DNA of 64,000 nt. Source: Bacillota bacterium (lineage in GTDB: Bacteria > Bacillota > Clostridia > Christensenellales > Christensenellaceae). Positions within the stretch are counted from its first letter, which is position 1; the number at the start of each line of letters is the position of its first letter. A program made the position numbers and the translations under genes. The notes under the pieces are model-generated. The model was not told the DNA's origin, did no database searches, and saw only the letters and a program-made list of their open reading frames with translations. Below are positions 33,243 through 41,967 of this stretch, one piece after another. The DNA lies in NCBI GenBank assembly GCA_023393165.1, contig JAEWMJ010000054.1:11700-75699 (forward strand). The letters are read 5' to 3'.

Positions 33243-34226
33243 ATGAATGAAACGGAATATACCATGAAACGGGTAAGCCTCGATCCGGGTACGGCAAGGC
33301 GGCTGTCGAATACCACCAAATCCTTCCCTATGATGGAGAGCATCACGCCGCGGTGGTTTTTGAAACTGCTGCCGTGGGTACCGGTTGAAGCGGGCATTTA
33401 CCGCGTAAACTGCATAAAAAAAGCGTCGGAAGACGGACAGTTTAATGAATACGGAGAAAAACATATTCAATCCAATTTCAGGCAGATCAATGAAGATATG
33501 GTCTCGGAGACTTTTGCAGACTATGAAGAGATGCCCAGAGAGTACATGTTGAACCTAGTACAGACTATACTGCGGATGAACACCAATGTGACGGACATTT
33601 TCAACAATCCCATAGATCAAAAAAACGAACAATTACGGCTAACGGTTGAGGCCATGAAAGAACGGCAGGAATGGGAAATGATCAACGATCCCAAGTTCGG
33701 TCTTGTTTCATCGGTTGCGCCGCATATGAGAATGCGGCCCAGAAGCGGCTCGCCCTGCCCGGACGATCTGGATGAGCTGCTTGCCAGGGTATGGAAAAAG
33801 CCGGCATTTTTCCTTGCACATCCCAGGGCGATCGCGGCGTTTGGCAGAGAGTGCACAAGAAGAGGCGTACCTCCAGTGACGGTGCATCTTTTTGGATCGC
33901 CGTTCATAACATGGCGGGGTGTTCCGCTGGTGCCCTGCGATAAAATGCTGATCGGGAATCGCGCGAATTGCCACTCCGGCGGCGGAAAAACAAACATACT
34001 TCTAATGCGTGTAGGGGAAAAAGAGCAGGGCGTCGTCGGCCTGCATCAGCCCGGTATTCCGGATGAAACCGATATCCCAAGCCTATCCGTTAAACTTTGC
34101 GGTGTGGATAACAGAGGCATTGCCGCATATATCCTGAGCCTGTATTTCTCGATCGCCGTTCTGGCGGACGACTCCCTTGGTATGCTGGAAGATGTCGAGG
34201 TGGGAAATTATTATGATAACAAATAA
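33243..34226 (+). CDS. srpI: Family 2A encapsulin shell protein (SrpI-like)
   Basis: 327 residues, matching SrpI-type family 2A shells. Typical stretches are ITPRWFLKLLPWVPVEAGIYRVN near the N-terminus, NPIDQKNEQLRLTVEAMKERQEWEM in the long helix, RPRSGSPCPDDLDELLARVW, and the end LSLYFSIAVLADDSLGMLEDVEVGNYY. These proteins have the HK97 phage-capsid fold and build an icosahedral protein shell in the cytoplasm. It overlaps the cargo gene by 14 bases, so shell and cargo are translated together. AGAGGGTGC lies before the ATG. The gene looks complete. Confidence 0.93.
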   Translation: MNETEYTMKRVSLDPGTARRLSNTTKSFPMMESITPRWFLKLLPWVPVEAGIYRVNCIKKASEDGQFNEYGEKHIQSNFRQINEDMVSETFADYEEMPREYMLNLVQTILRMNTNVTDIFNNPIDQKNEQLRLTVEAMKERQEWEMINDPKFGLVSSVAPHMRMRPRSGSPCPDDLDELLARVWKKPAFFLAHPRAIAAFGRECTRRGVPPVTVHLFGSPFITWRGVPLVPCDKMLIGNRANCHSGGGKTNILLMRVGEKEQGVVGLHQPGIPDETDIPSLSVKLCGVDNRGIAAYILSLYFSIAVLADDSLGMLEDVEVGNYYDNK

Positions 34227-35703
34227 TAAGATGGGCAATCAAAGGGAGCGGCCGTCCGACCGGCTTCCTCCGGACATGGCCGGACAGATCCATTCCGCGG
34301 CGAACCGTATCTATCGCGGCGACGGAGTTCCCGGCATTCCGGCGGCTGATTTTTATACGCCTGGCGATATGCCCGGCAAAGCCGGGCGCAAAGAAGATAT
34401 AGCGGATGACGCCTGGCCGCAGAGGCAAACGGACGCATACTATTTTATGGCGAACAACGTAAACAGCGCGTACGGAGGGTATCCCGCGCCCTACAATATT
34501 GCAGCCGTACGTTCGGATTTTCCGCTGCTGAAGCGGGAGGTAAACGGGCACCCCCTGATCTGGATGGATAACGCGGCCACCACGCAAAAGCCAAAATGTG
34601 TGATCGACGCTCTGAGCCGTTATTACAGCAATTATAATTCCAATATACACAGGGGCGCGCATGAACTCGCTCGGAAAGCGACGGATGCATACGAAGGCGC
34701 ACGGGAAAAGATAGGGAAATTCATCGGCGCTTCGTCAAGGGATGAAGTCGTTTTTGTACGGGGCACAACGGAAGCGATCAATCTGGCGGCAAACAGTTGG
34801 GGTCTGAAATACCTGCGGCCGGATGATGAGATCATCCTGACGGAGATGGAACATCATTCCAATATCGTGCCGTGGCAGATGCTTGCCCAAAAGACCGGAG
34901 CAATTATTAAAGTAGCCCCGGTAAACGACTGCGGCGAAATCATTCTCCGCGAATATGAGCGGCTGTTTACGCGCCGTACGCGCCTTGTTTCCGCTGCGCA
35001 TGTATCCAATGTTTTGGGAACGGTGAATCCTGTCCGGCAGCTTGCGGATATTGCCCATTGGTATGGCGCGCTGATACTGGTGGACGGGGCGCAGTCTGTG
35101 CCGCATATGCCCGTAAATGTCGGGGAAATGGGCGCCGATTTCTTTGCCTTTTCGGGGCATAAAATGTACGGCCCTACGGGCATAGGCGTTCTGTACGGAA
35201 GAAAAGAGCTTTTGAGCGATATGCCGCCGTACCAGGGCGGAGGGGGAATGATCGACAGCGTAAGCTTTGACAAAACGGTTTACAAAGGTTCTCCCGATAA
35301 GTTTGAGGCGGGTACGGCAAACATAGCGGACGCGGTCGGGCTGGGAGCGGCGGTCCGTTATCTTGAGAACATAGGACCGGAAAAGATCCGGCAGTATGAA
35401 TCTTTCCTGACGGAATATCTGATGCGGGAACTTCAAAAAATCCCGGGCTTGCGCCTGATCGGAACGGCGCGGGAAAAAACGAGCGTGGTTTCTTTTATTA
35501 TAGATGGCGTGAGTCCGGATATCATCGCGAAATATCTGGATCAGCACGGCATTGCGATACGCGCGGGACATCATTGCGCGCAGCCCGTACTTGCGCACTT
35601 TGGACTGGAAACCTCTGCGCGCGCATCCATCGGGATTTATAATACGGTGGAAGAGATGGATACGTTTGCGGCAATGCTGCGTGAATTGGTAATGAAGAAT
35701 TGA
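34213..35703 (+). CDS. Encapsulin cargo: SufS-type cysteine desulfurase with targeting extension
   Basis: 496 residues. Residues 1-95 are a flexible, Pro/Gly-rich extension absent from ordinary SufS (about 405 residues); it holds short patches such as IPAADFYTP and AYYFMANNVNSAYGGYP that could dock in the shell. The rest is a class V aminotransferase-fold desulfurase: DNAATTQKP, PLP lysine in SGHKMYGPTG (about 317) and catalytic Cys in RAGHHCAQP (about 455). It removes sulfur from cysteine as Cys-persulfide; in known family 2A shells sulfur accumulates inside. No sufBCD or sufU genes are adjacent. Confidence 0.94.
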   Translation: MITNNKMGNQRERPSDRLPPDMAGQIHSAANRIYRGDGVPGIPAADFYTPGDMPGKAGRKEDIADDAWPQRQTDAYYFMANNVNSAYGGYPAPYNIAAVRSDFPLLKREVNGHPLIWMDNAATTQKPKCVIDALSRYYSNYNSNIHRGAHELARKATDAYEGAREKIGKFIGASSRDEVVFVRGTTEAINLAANSWGLKYLRPDDEIILTEMEHHSNIVPWQMLAQKTGAIIKVAPVNDCGEIILREYERLFTRRTRLVSAAHVSNVLGTVNPVRQLADIAHWYGALILVDGAQSVPHMPVNVGEMGADFFAFSGHKMYGPTGIGVLYGRKELLSDMPPYQGGGGMIDSVSFDKTVYKGSPDKFEAGTANIADAVGLGAAVRYLENIGPEKIRQYESFLTEYLMRELQKIPGLRLIGTAREKTSVVSFIIDGVSPDIIAKYLDQHGIAIRAGHHCAQPVLAHFGLETSARASIGIYNTVEEMDTFAAMLRELVMKN

Positions 35704-35879
35704 TGCAAGACCGCTGACAGCAGAGCGGCAGGCCTTGAAAATTTGACAAACAGTTCGCCTTCACGTTTGACGGGGCTGTCCTTAAAATGGGCATCCCCTT
35801 TTTTACCGCCGTGCGCCCCCAACTTTTTCAGCCGTTTACCGGATATTGTAGGGGCGGCTTTTGATTCCGTCCCAAACGG
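35704..35879. other. Intergenic stretch after the encapsulin operon
   Basis: A weak hairpin CCGCT...AGCGG sits 10 bases after the desulfurase stop (35712-35728) without a T-run. The rest reads open on the minus strand in frame with the small gene upstream of it (residues such as KKLGAHGGKKGDAHF), but it has no start with a ribosome binding site. I cannot assign it; it may be a gene remnant. Confidence 0.3.
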
Positions 35880-36029
35880 TTATTTTTTCTTTTTCCGTTT
35901 TAAAAGCAAAATCGCGGCTATTACGCCGGCAGCTATGATAATCGTTCCTATGATAATTGGCCAATTGATAGAAGAAGCGACATATATAGCGGTAGGTCCG
36001 TCAGCTCCCCCGATAATTCCAACATTCAT
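35880..36029 (-). CDS. 49-residue membrane peptide with OadB ion-site motif
   Basis: The peptide opens MNVGIIGGADGPTAIYVAS, then one transmembrane helix (INWPIIIGTIIIAAGVIAAILLL) and a basic end KRKKKK. GGADGPT is the conserved sodium/proton-site motif of the beta subunits of sodium-pumping decarboxylases (OadB/GcdB), which are normally about 370 residues with many helices. GGTGG lies 9 bases before the ATG, so this short frame looks like a real gene. No decarboxylase subunits are nearby. It may be a relic tail of a beta subunit or an independent small membrane protein. Confidence 0.72.
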   Translation of the reverse strand: MNVGIIGGADGPTAIYVASSINWPIIIGTIIIAAGVIAAILLLKRKKKK

Positions 36030-36201
36030 TATTTTTTACCACCTTTGTAGAAATTTATTGTCAATAAGAGTATACTACATAAAAACAGAAAAACCAAAGT
36101 TCTTCTTATCTTAAAAGCAAGTTCATATTCGGTTCATAATACCGCGCTAGTATTTCCATGGATAAATAATTTGGAAAACGAATGAGAAGGGATAGAAAAT
36201 A

Positions 36202-36615
36202 ATGAAGCAATGGTTCAGCAGATTGATGTACGGCAGGTATGGCGGCGACCAGTTCGGAAGGTTTCTTTCTGTAATCAGCCTGGCGCTTTTGGTAGCCGGG
36301 TTGATTGTTTCAAACGTATCCGGTATAATCGGTACGATTTTGACCGCTCTTGCAGTAGGGTGCCTGGTCTACAGTTATTCCCGCATTTTTTCCAGAAAGA
36401 CCAACGACAGGTATCAGGAAAACGTGAAATATCTTAATTTCAAGTATAAGATCAAAGAATGGTTCCGGCAGCGAAAAGACAGGTTCCGGCAGCGGAAAAC
36501 AAGCCGTTTTTATAAATGCCCTTCTTGCAGCCAAACCGTACGCGTCCCGCGGGGCAAAGGAAAAATAAAAATAACCTGCCCGAAGTGCAAAAATACCTTT
36601 ATCAGGAATACATAA
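36202..36615 (+). CDS. Membrane protein with C-terminal zinc ribbon
   Basis: 137 residues. Two transmembrane helices (about 20-37 and 41-60), a strongly basic helical linker rich in Arg and Gln (KIKEWFRQRKDRFRQRK), and a C-terminal zinc ribbon of two CxxC pairs (CPSC and CPKC). GAAGGGA lies 9 bases before the ATG. It is the first of three closely spaced genes with DUF5685 and DnaJ proteins. Function unknown. Confidence 0.8.
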   Translation: MKQWFSRLMYGRYGGDQFGRFLSVISLALLVAGLIVSNVSGIIGTILTALAVGCLVYSYSRIFSRKTNDRYQENVKYLNFKYKIKEWFRQRKDRFRQRKTSRFYKCPSCSQTVRVPRGKGKIKITCPKCKNTFIRNT

Positions 36616-36624
36616 GGGAATTCT

Positions 36625-37461
36625 ATGTTTGGGTATGTGGTTGCAAACAGGGAGGAACTTGTTCCCCGGGATCTTCAAACCTACCAGGCCTGCTACTGCG
36701 GGCTTTGCAGGATGTTAAAAAAATACTATGGACAAGCCGGACGCATCACGCTGACGTATGATATGACTTTTTTAATATTGCTTCTGACTTCCCTGTACGA
36801 GCCCGAATGTACGGAAGGGAGCGGACGTTGCATCGTCCATCCTGTGCGGCCGCGCACGTTTTGGCAAAATAGGTTTACGCGCTATGCTGCGGATATGAAT
36901 GTTGTGCTTGCGTACTACAATTGTATGGACGATTGGCAGGACGACCGCAATATCCTGAGCCTTTCGGAGGCCAAATTCCTTGAAAAAAAGGTCCGCATGC
37001 TGGAGAAGGAATATCCACGCCAGTGCGGCGCAATTGAGAGGGGTCTTTCGGAATTGTCCCAAATTGAAAAAGCGGCGGCGACGGGCCCGGACGCGGGAGC
37101 CAACTGCTTTGGTGATCTGATGGGGGAACTGTTTGTTTTTACGGAGGACAACTGGTCGGGCGCGCTCAGGCGCACAGGCGCCGCTCTGGGCAGATTCATA
37201 TACATGATGGACGCCTGGACGGACGTAGAGGAAGATATCAAAAAAAACAGGTACAACCCCCTTCTTTCTATGTATGGGGATGCGGATTTTGAGGAACAAT
37301 GCAAAGGCATACTTACGATGTATATAGGAGAATGCGCCGGGGAGTTTGAAAAACTGCCCCTGGTTCAGGATATTGAAATTCTAAGGAATATCCTGTATTC
37401 TGGCGTTTGGACAAAATACGCGATTACGCAGAAAAAAGCTGAACAGAGGAAAAAATCATGA
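36625..37461 (+). CDS. DUF5685 family protein
   Basis: 278 residues. The opening MFGYVVANREELVPRDLQTYQACYCGLCR with a CYCGLC motif is typical of DUF5685; later come CMDDWQDD and YMMDAWTDVEEDIKKNRYNPL, two Asp-rich patches resembling those of isoprenoid-synthase-like helical folds. The role is unknown. It starts 9 bases after the zinc-ribbon gene and overlaps the DnaJ gene by 4 bases, a conserved pairing in Clostridia as far as I recall. Confidence 0.85.
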   Translation: MFGYVVANREELVPRDLQTYQACYCGLCRMLKKYYGQAGRITLTYDMTFLILLLTSLYEPECTEGSGRCIVHPVRPRTFWQNRFTRYAADMNVVLAYYNCMDDWQDDRNILSLSEAKFLEKKVRMLEKEYPRQCGAIERGLSELSQIEKAAATGPDAGANCFGDLMGELFVFTEDNWSGALRRTGAALGRFIYMMDAWTDVEEDIKKNRYNPLLSMYGDADFEEQCKGILTMYIGECAGEFEKLPLVQDIEILRNILYSGVWTKYAITQKKAEQRKKS

Positions 37462-38123
37462 CAGATCCATATGCGGTGCTGGGCGTGCCTCGGAGCGCCT
37501 CGGACGACGAAGTGAAAAAAGCATACCGGGCGCTTGCAAAAAAATATCATCCTGATGCGAATCCGGGCGATAAATATGCGGAACAGAAGATGAAGGAGGC
37601 CAACGCCGCCTACGATGAGATTATAAACAGGAAAAACGGCAGCCAGTCGTACGGCTCTTCGTACGGTTCTTCGCGGCAGCAGGATCCCTATGGCGGAAAC
37701 TATGGCCCGTTTGGGGGCGGCTTTGACCCGTTCGGGTTTGGGACACAGGGAGGCTACGGCAGGCAGGAGTACCGGCAGAACGAATCGCCCTATATGCAGG
37801 CGGCTACAAATTATATCAACAACGGAAGATTTGCAGAGGCGCTGAATGTTCTTGGTAGCATCAGCGAGAGGACCGCCCGTTGGTACTATTTAAGTGCCGT
37901 GGCCAACGCGGGGCTGGGGAACCGGGCGCAGGCTCTGCAGCATGCGCGGCAGGCAGTATCTATGGACCCCGATAATTTTGAATACCGCAGTCTTTTAAAA
38001 CAGCTTGAGAACCCCGGCCAGTCGTACAGCGAATACGGCCAAAAATATAAATTGCCAAATATGTACGGGATCTATTGCCTGGGCCTTTGCCTGGCACAGC
38101 TTTTCTGCTATTTCTGCAGATAG
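37458..38123 (+). CDS. DnaJ-domain protein with TPR-like C-terminus
   Basis: 221 residues. A J-domain (residues 3-60) with the HPD motif in KKYHPDANPGD, so it can stimulate an Hsp70. A Gly/Tyr/Ser/Gln-rich linker follows (62-105), then TPR-like helices (NNGRFAEALNVL and LGNRAQALQHARQAVSMDPDN), and a Cys-rich hydrophobic end. It lacks the zinc domain of DnaJ proper. The ATGA overlap couples it to the DUF5685 gene. Confidence 0.88.
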   Translation: MTDPYAVLGVPRSASDDEVKKAYRALAKKYHPDANPGDKYAEQKMKEANAAYDEIINRKNGSQSYGSSYGSSRQQDPYGGNYGPFGGGFDPFGFGTQGGYGRQEYRQNESPYMQAATNYINNGRFAEALNVLGSISERTARWYYLSAVANAGLGNRAQALQHARQAVSMDPDNFEYRSLLKQLENPGQSYSEYGQKYKLPNMYGIYCLGLCLAQLFCYFCR

Positions 38124-38173
38124 CGCCTCCGGCAGAAAACCGTGTGATTAAATGATCTGGAAGGAATTCCTTT

Positions 38174-38848
38174 ATGGTGAATTTATTGGTTGTGGAAGAT
38201 AATGAAAGCTTAAGAAAGCTTATGTGCATTCATCTTGAGCGAGCAGGATACAAACCCTATGAGGCCGGCAACGGTATTGAAGCGCTGGAAATGCTGGAAG
38301 TACAGCCAATCGATTTGATCATAGTTGATATTATGATGCCCCTTATGAACGGATATGAACTGACGGGAGAACTCAGGAATGCGGAATTTACGCTGCCTAT
38401 CCTAATGGTTACCGCAAAGGATACGCTTGAAGATAAACGTGTCGGTTTTAAAAAGGGAGCGGACGATTATATGGTCAAGCCTATCGATATGGAAGAAATG
38501 CTGCTTCGCGTGGAAGCTTTGCTCAGGCGTTCCAATATTGCTGGCAGGAATACGCTTAAAATCGGCGACTGCGTGCTGGACCAGGAGACGCTTCTTGTTG
38601 CATTTGGAGACAATACGACTGAACTTCGGCCCAAGGAATTTTCGCTCTTACACAAACTGCTTTCCTATCCTAACAAAATATTCACCCGCCAGAACCTGAT
38701 GGACGATATTTGGGGGTACCAAAGCGAAGCGGACCCGCGTACGGTTGACGTGCATATCAAACGCCTGCGCGAAAAGCTTGCGGATGTTCCGGTGTTTGAG
38801 ATACAAACGGTACGGGGCCTGGGCTATAAGGCGGTGCTTAAGGTATGA
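38174..38848 (+). CDS. OmpR/PhoB-family response regulator
   Basis: 224 residues. Receiver domain with EDN near residue 9, phospho-acceptor Asp in LIIVDIMMP (about 52) and Lys in DDYMVKP; C-terminal winged helix with ELRPKEFSLLHKLL, WGYQSEADPRTVDVHIKRLREKL and RGLGYKA. It is controlled by the kinase that it overlaps by 4 bases. Targets are unknown. Confidence 0.95.
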   Translation: MVNLLVVEDNESLRKLMCIHLERAGYKPYEAGNGIEALEMLEVQPIDLIIVDIMMPLMNGYELTGELRNAEFTLPILMVTAKDTLEDKRVGFKKGADDYMVKPIDMEEMLLRVEALLRRSNIAGRNTLKIGDCVLDQETLLVAFGDNTTELRPKEFSLLHKLLSYPNKIFTRQNLMDDIWGYQSEADPRTVDVHIKRLREKLADVPVFEIQTVRGLGYKAVLKV

Positions 38849-39885
38849 AAAAGTTACGGTGGCGGTACGCAATTTTCTTGTATCTGATCATCATGTTCGC
38901 GACGCTGCTCGCAATCTTTTTCTCCGGTTTGCTTAAGATTCTTATTTTCCCCGGTACAAAACTGGCGGATGCGATTTTGGTTGGCTTTGCGCTGAGGGAA
39001 GTCCTTTTGCCTATCATATTGCTTGGATTTACCGCCGCTTTTATCGGCGCGGCGACAAAAAGAATGGCTACGCCGATCATCAATATCACCAACGCGACAA
39101 AAAGAATAGCACAGGGCGACTTTGACGTGCGGATCACCGAAACGGCGACCTCGGATGAGATCGGGGAACTGCAGCGGAACTTTAACCGTATGGCAAAGGA
39201 ACTGAAAAGCAACGAATATCTGAAAAAAGATTTTGTATCCAACGTTTCTCATGAATTTAAAACGCCGCTTTCCGTGATCATAGGGTATGCAAAGCTTCTG
39301 GAAGAAGATAAAATCACAGACGCCGACAGAAAGGAATACGCCTCGCAGATCGTGCGGGAAAGCGAGAGACTTTCCAACTTAACGGCCAACATACTCCGTT
39401 TGTCCAAACTGGACAGCCAGGAAATCGGTGAAAAGCCCGTGCAATTTCTTCTGGACGAACAGATCAGGCAGTGCGTATTGCTGCTTGAACCAAAGTGGAG
39501 CAAAAAGCAGATAGAATTCAATATCGAGCTGCCTTCCATCTCGTTTGTGGGAAACGAGGAGCTGCTGTCGCAGGTCTGGATAAATCTGATTGAAAATGCG
39601 GTGAAGTTCACGCATGAAAAAGGGGAAATATCGGTAACCATGTATTTTGAGCGGGGCATGGCGGCCGTAGGGATAGCAGACAGCGGGATTGGCATGAACG
39701 AAGAGACCCGCAAGCGAATATTTGAGAGGTTTTACCAAGGCGATCCTTCCCATGCCAAGGAAGGCAACGGACTTGGATTATCCATCGTAAAACGCATTGT
39801 GGAACTGCACGGCGGGAAAATAGACGTGGAAAGCAGCCTTAATGCCGGAACAAAATTCACCGTGTGGCTGCCATTGAATAACTGA
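38845..39885 (+). CDS. Membrane sensor histidine kinase
   Basis: 346 residues. Two transmembrane helices (about 10-30 and 48-68) with a very short outer loop, so it may sense membrane or intramembrane signals. HAMP at about 70-122, H-box FVSNVSHEFKTPLSV, N-box NLIENAVKFTH, G1 DSGIGM, F-box KRIFERFYQGD and G2 NGLGLSIVKRIV. It pairs with the upstream response regulator. Confidence 0.95.
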   Translation: MKKLRWRYAIFLYLIIMFATLLAIFFSGLLKILIFPGTKLADAILVGFALREVLLPIILLGFTAAFIGAATKRMATPIINITNATKRIAQGDFDVRITETATSDEIGELQRNFNRMAKELKSNEYLKKDFVSNVSHEFKTPLSVIIGYAKLLEEDKITDADRKEYASQIVRESERLSNLTANILRLSKLDSQEIGEKPVQFLLDEQIRQCVLLLEPKWSKKQIEFNIELPSISFVGNEELLSQVWINLIENAVKFTHEKGEISVTMYFERGMAAVGIADSGIGMNEETRKRIFERFYQGDPSHAKEGNGLGLSIVKRIVELHGGKIDVESSLNAGTKFTVWLPLNN

Positions 39886-39983
39886 ATGTTTAAAGCCGCT
39901 GAAGCATCTTAATTAGGAATGTTTATTATAATTGTTTCTTATGTGATATAAATCTAATTGTTATTTTTTAGCTGTATTCATTC

Positions 39984-40014
39984 AAAAAAGAGGCTTCAGG
40001 AAAGCCTCTTTTAA
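39984..40014. terminator. Bidirectional terminator between the two-component system and the ydjH-like gene
   Basis: AAAAGAGGCTT, a short loop, AAGCCTCTTTT. It serves both convergent units. Confidence 0.85.
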
Positions 40015-40025
40015 AGTAATAGAAT

Positions 40026-40898
40026 TTAAAATCTTCTTCCGCCGCCGCCGTGGGTGTTCCCGGAACTGGAGGAATGCGTTGAAGAACCGGCTGAACCGGA
40101 ATCCGGAGGAGGAATATACCGCGATGTCGTATGCGTGTCTATTAAATTGTCCATCCTGCTGTTTAAAACAAGCTTCGCTTCCTTTCTGTAGTCGTAGGGA
40201 ACGGGTTTGTATTCCTTTTTATACTGTTTATAGATGATTAGAACAACCAGTCCGCCTATGCCCGCTCCTATCAGAATGCTGATCACGATCCAGTCCGCCG
40301 TCAGGGTCCTGGACGAAACTGGTGGTCTGTAGTTTTCGGATGCCGATACAGGCTGCTCGTGCACACCGGCTGCCAACTCCGACTCAGGTTTGCCGTCCTG
40401 ACTGTATGTCGAAGCCGGTTGCCCGGACTTCCCTGATACAGGGCCCGCGTCGATATAGTCTTCCATTTTTTTGATTGAGCGCTGCATGGCGCCGAAATAA
40501 TCCTGATCCGAAACGTACTCATATTGCAGGTCAAGCAGATCATTGATACGTGCATCGTTTAAGATATCGATCATTTTCCCGGACGTGGAGATATAGAGTT
40601 CCCGGCTGTCCATATTGATCAAAAACAGCACGCCGTCTTTTCCGAATCCATTCTGGTCGTAAAAATCGTCCGCGTAGACTTGGGAGGTTTTTCCCTGATC
40701 GTCGGTGATGGTTACTATTATAAGATCAGAATCAAAGGCGAGCACATATGCGTCGACTGTTTCCTGAAGCTGCGCCGTCTCATCCAGCGTAAACAGTTCC
40801 GCGTTGTCATATATTTTTTGCCCGGCGGCAAATGCCGCCGAAGGTACAAGAACAAAAACAAGGAGTACGGTTATAATACTTATCAATATTTTTCTCAT
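40026..40898 (-). CDS. TPM-domain membrane protein (YdjH-like)
   Basis: 290 residues. N-terminal signal or anchor (LVPSAAFAAG near 22), a TPM domain at about 27-150 (KIYDNAELFTLDETAQLQETV, DDFYDQNGFGKDGVLFLINM), a flexible linker, one transmembrane helix near 205-225, and a C-terminal tail ending in Ser/Gly/His repeats. The start is ATG 40898, overlapping the stop of the upstream gene. In Bacillus subtilis the YdjG-YdjH pair holds the SPFH protein YdjI at the membrane; the same trio is present here. Confidence 0.88.
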   Translation of the reverse strand: MRKILISIITVLLVFVLVPSAAFAAGQKIYDNAELFTLDETAQLQETVDAYVLAFDSDLIIVTITDDQGKTSQVYADDFYDQNGFGKDGVLFLINMDSRELYISTSGKMIDILNDARINDLLDLQYEYVSDQDYFGAMQRSIKKMEDYIDAGPVSGKSGQPASTYSQDGKPESELAAGVHEQPVSASENYRPPVSSRTLTADWIVISILIGAGIGGLVVLIIYKQYKKEYKPVPYDYRKEAKLVLNSRMDNLIDTHTTSRYIPPPDSGSAGSSTHSSSSGNTHGGGGRRF

Positions 40899-41941
40899 AG
40901 CAGCCACCCCATTAACATCAGAATCCCGGCAATTCCGGCAGTAAGGCCAGCAAACAGTATGGACAGCTTTTTGGGGCTGACCGGCACGCGGCCCGCGATT
41001 TTTCCCGATTCGCCGTTCATGGAAAAATAGTAATCCTCTCCTTTATACTTATAGGTGAACATCCATGCGGGCAGCATGAGATAGAGCCACTTTTCACTCT
41101 CGGCTGCCGCCTTTTGACTGATGACGGAGAGGGACGAATATCCCGAAACTGTGCCTAAAAGAAGGCTTTTGCTGGATTCCTGTATGATCTGCTCCACCTT
41201 GGGGCGGGCGTTTTCTTTTTCTATGTTCCGCTTCTCGGCAAGAAAACCCGAGAAGAAGGCGGGTGAAAAGGGCACAGCCTTTGTCATATCATACGGATGT
41301 ACGCCGTCCAGGATGCGCGCCTGTTTTTTATCAAGAGCGGTTACGGCAATATCGTTGAAATCGATATCGCCTTCCCGGATGACGGTATATATGCTTGTTT
41401 CCGTGTATTCCGTGTTTCCGCTTCTCCAGGTCCTGACCTTCTCGCCACGCGCGGAAAGTCCTGCGGAAACCTTGCAGTCCACCACCCAGAAGGGATAATA
41501 TACGCCCATCAAAAGTTCGCTCTTTGCCTGTTTCAGGAATTCGTCCTGTATGAATTTCTTTTTCCCGCACCATTCTTTAAACAGTTCCTGCACTCTTGCT
41601 TTTTCCACTGTGAACGGAACAACATAATCCGGTTTGTATGTTCCGTCAACCTTGCCTGAAAGAATGACCGGATTATGGCAATAGACGCACATGGTTGCGG
41701 CTGTGGTATCGTCCGTGATCACTTCCGCGCCGCAGCTTGGGCAGCGGTACAGTGAATTTCCGGCATAATCGCCGCTATCTGACGATTCCGGGCTGCCATT
41801 TGTGTCGCTTTGCGCCTTGGGCGCATTCAGCTCTTCTTCTGTGAACTGCGCATTACAGTACTCGCATGCGAAGTTTCCGCTCTGCGGATCGAAAATCAAT
41901 CCGGCGTCGCAGTTGGGGCATTTGTATGTTACAGTCGGCAT
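40895..41941 (-). CDS. Zinc-ribbon membrane protein (YdjG-like)
   Basis: 348 residues. Zinc ribbons at the N-terminus (CPNC...CEYC at about 9-33 and CPSC...CVYC at about 65-90), then a soluble domain with KSELLMGVYYPFWVVDCK, and a C-terminal transmembrane helix followed by GWLL. It is often mis-named as PriA-like because of the zinc fingers. GGAGG lies 9 bases before ATG 41941. It sits 26 bases behind the SPFH gene and overlaps the TPM gene. Confidence 0.87.
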   Translation of the reverse strand: MPTVTYKCPNCDAGLIFDPQSGNFACEYCNAQFTEEELNAPKAQSDTNGSPESSDSGDYAGNSLYRCPSCGAEVITDDTTAATMCVYCHNPVILSGKVDGTYKPDYVVPFTVEKARVQELFKEWCGKKKFIQDEFLKQAKSELLMGVYYPFWVVDCKVSAGLSARGEKVRTWRSGNTEYTETSIYTVIREGDIDFNDIAVTALDKKQARILDGVHPYDMTKAVPFSPAFFSGFLAEKRNIEKENARPKVEQIIQESSKSLLLGTVSGYSSLSVISQKAAAESEKWLYLMLPAWMFTYKYKGEDYYFSMNGESGKIAGRVPVSPKKLSILFAGLTAGIAGILMLMGWLL

Positions 41942-41967
41942 TTCGGCACACCTCCAATCCAGATTGC

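Noticed and set aside
35743..36114. Plus-strand 123-codon frame after the encapsulin operon
   Set aside because: It is antisense to the small OadB-motif gene, which has its own ribosome binding site and a recognisable motif.
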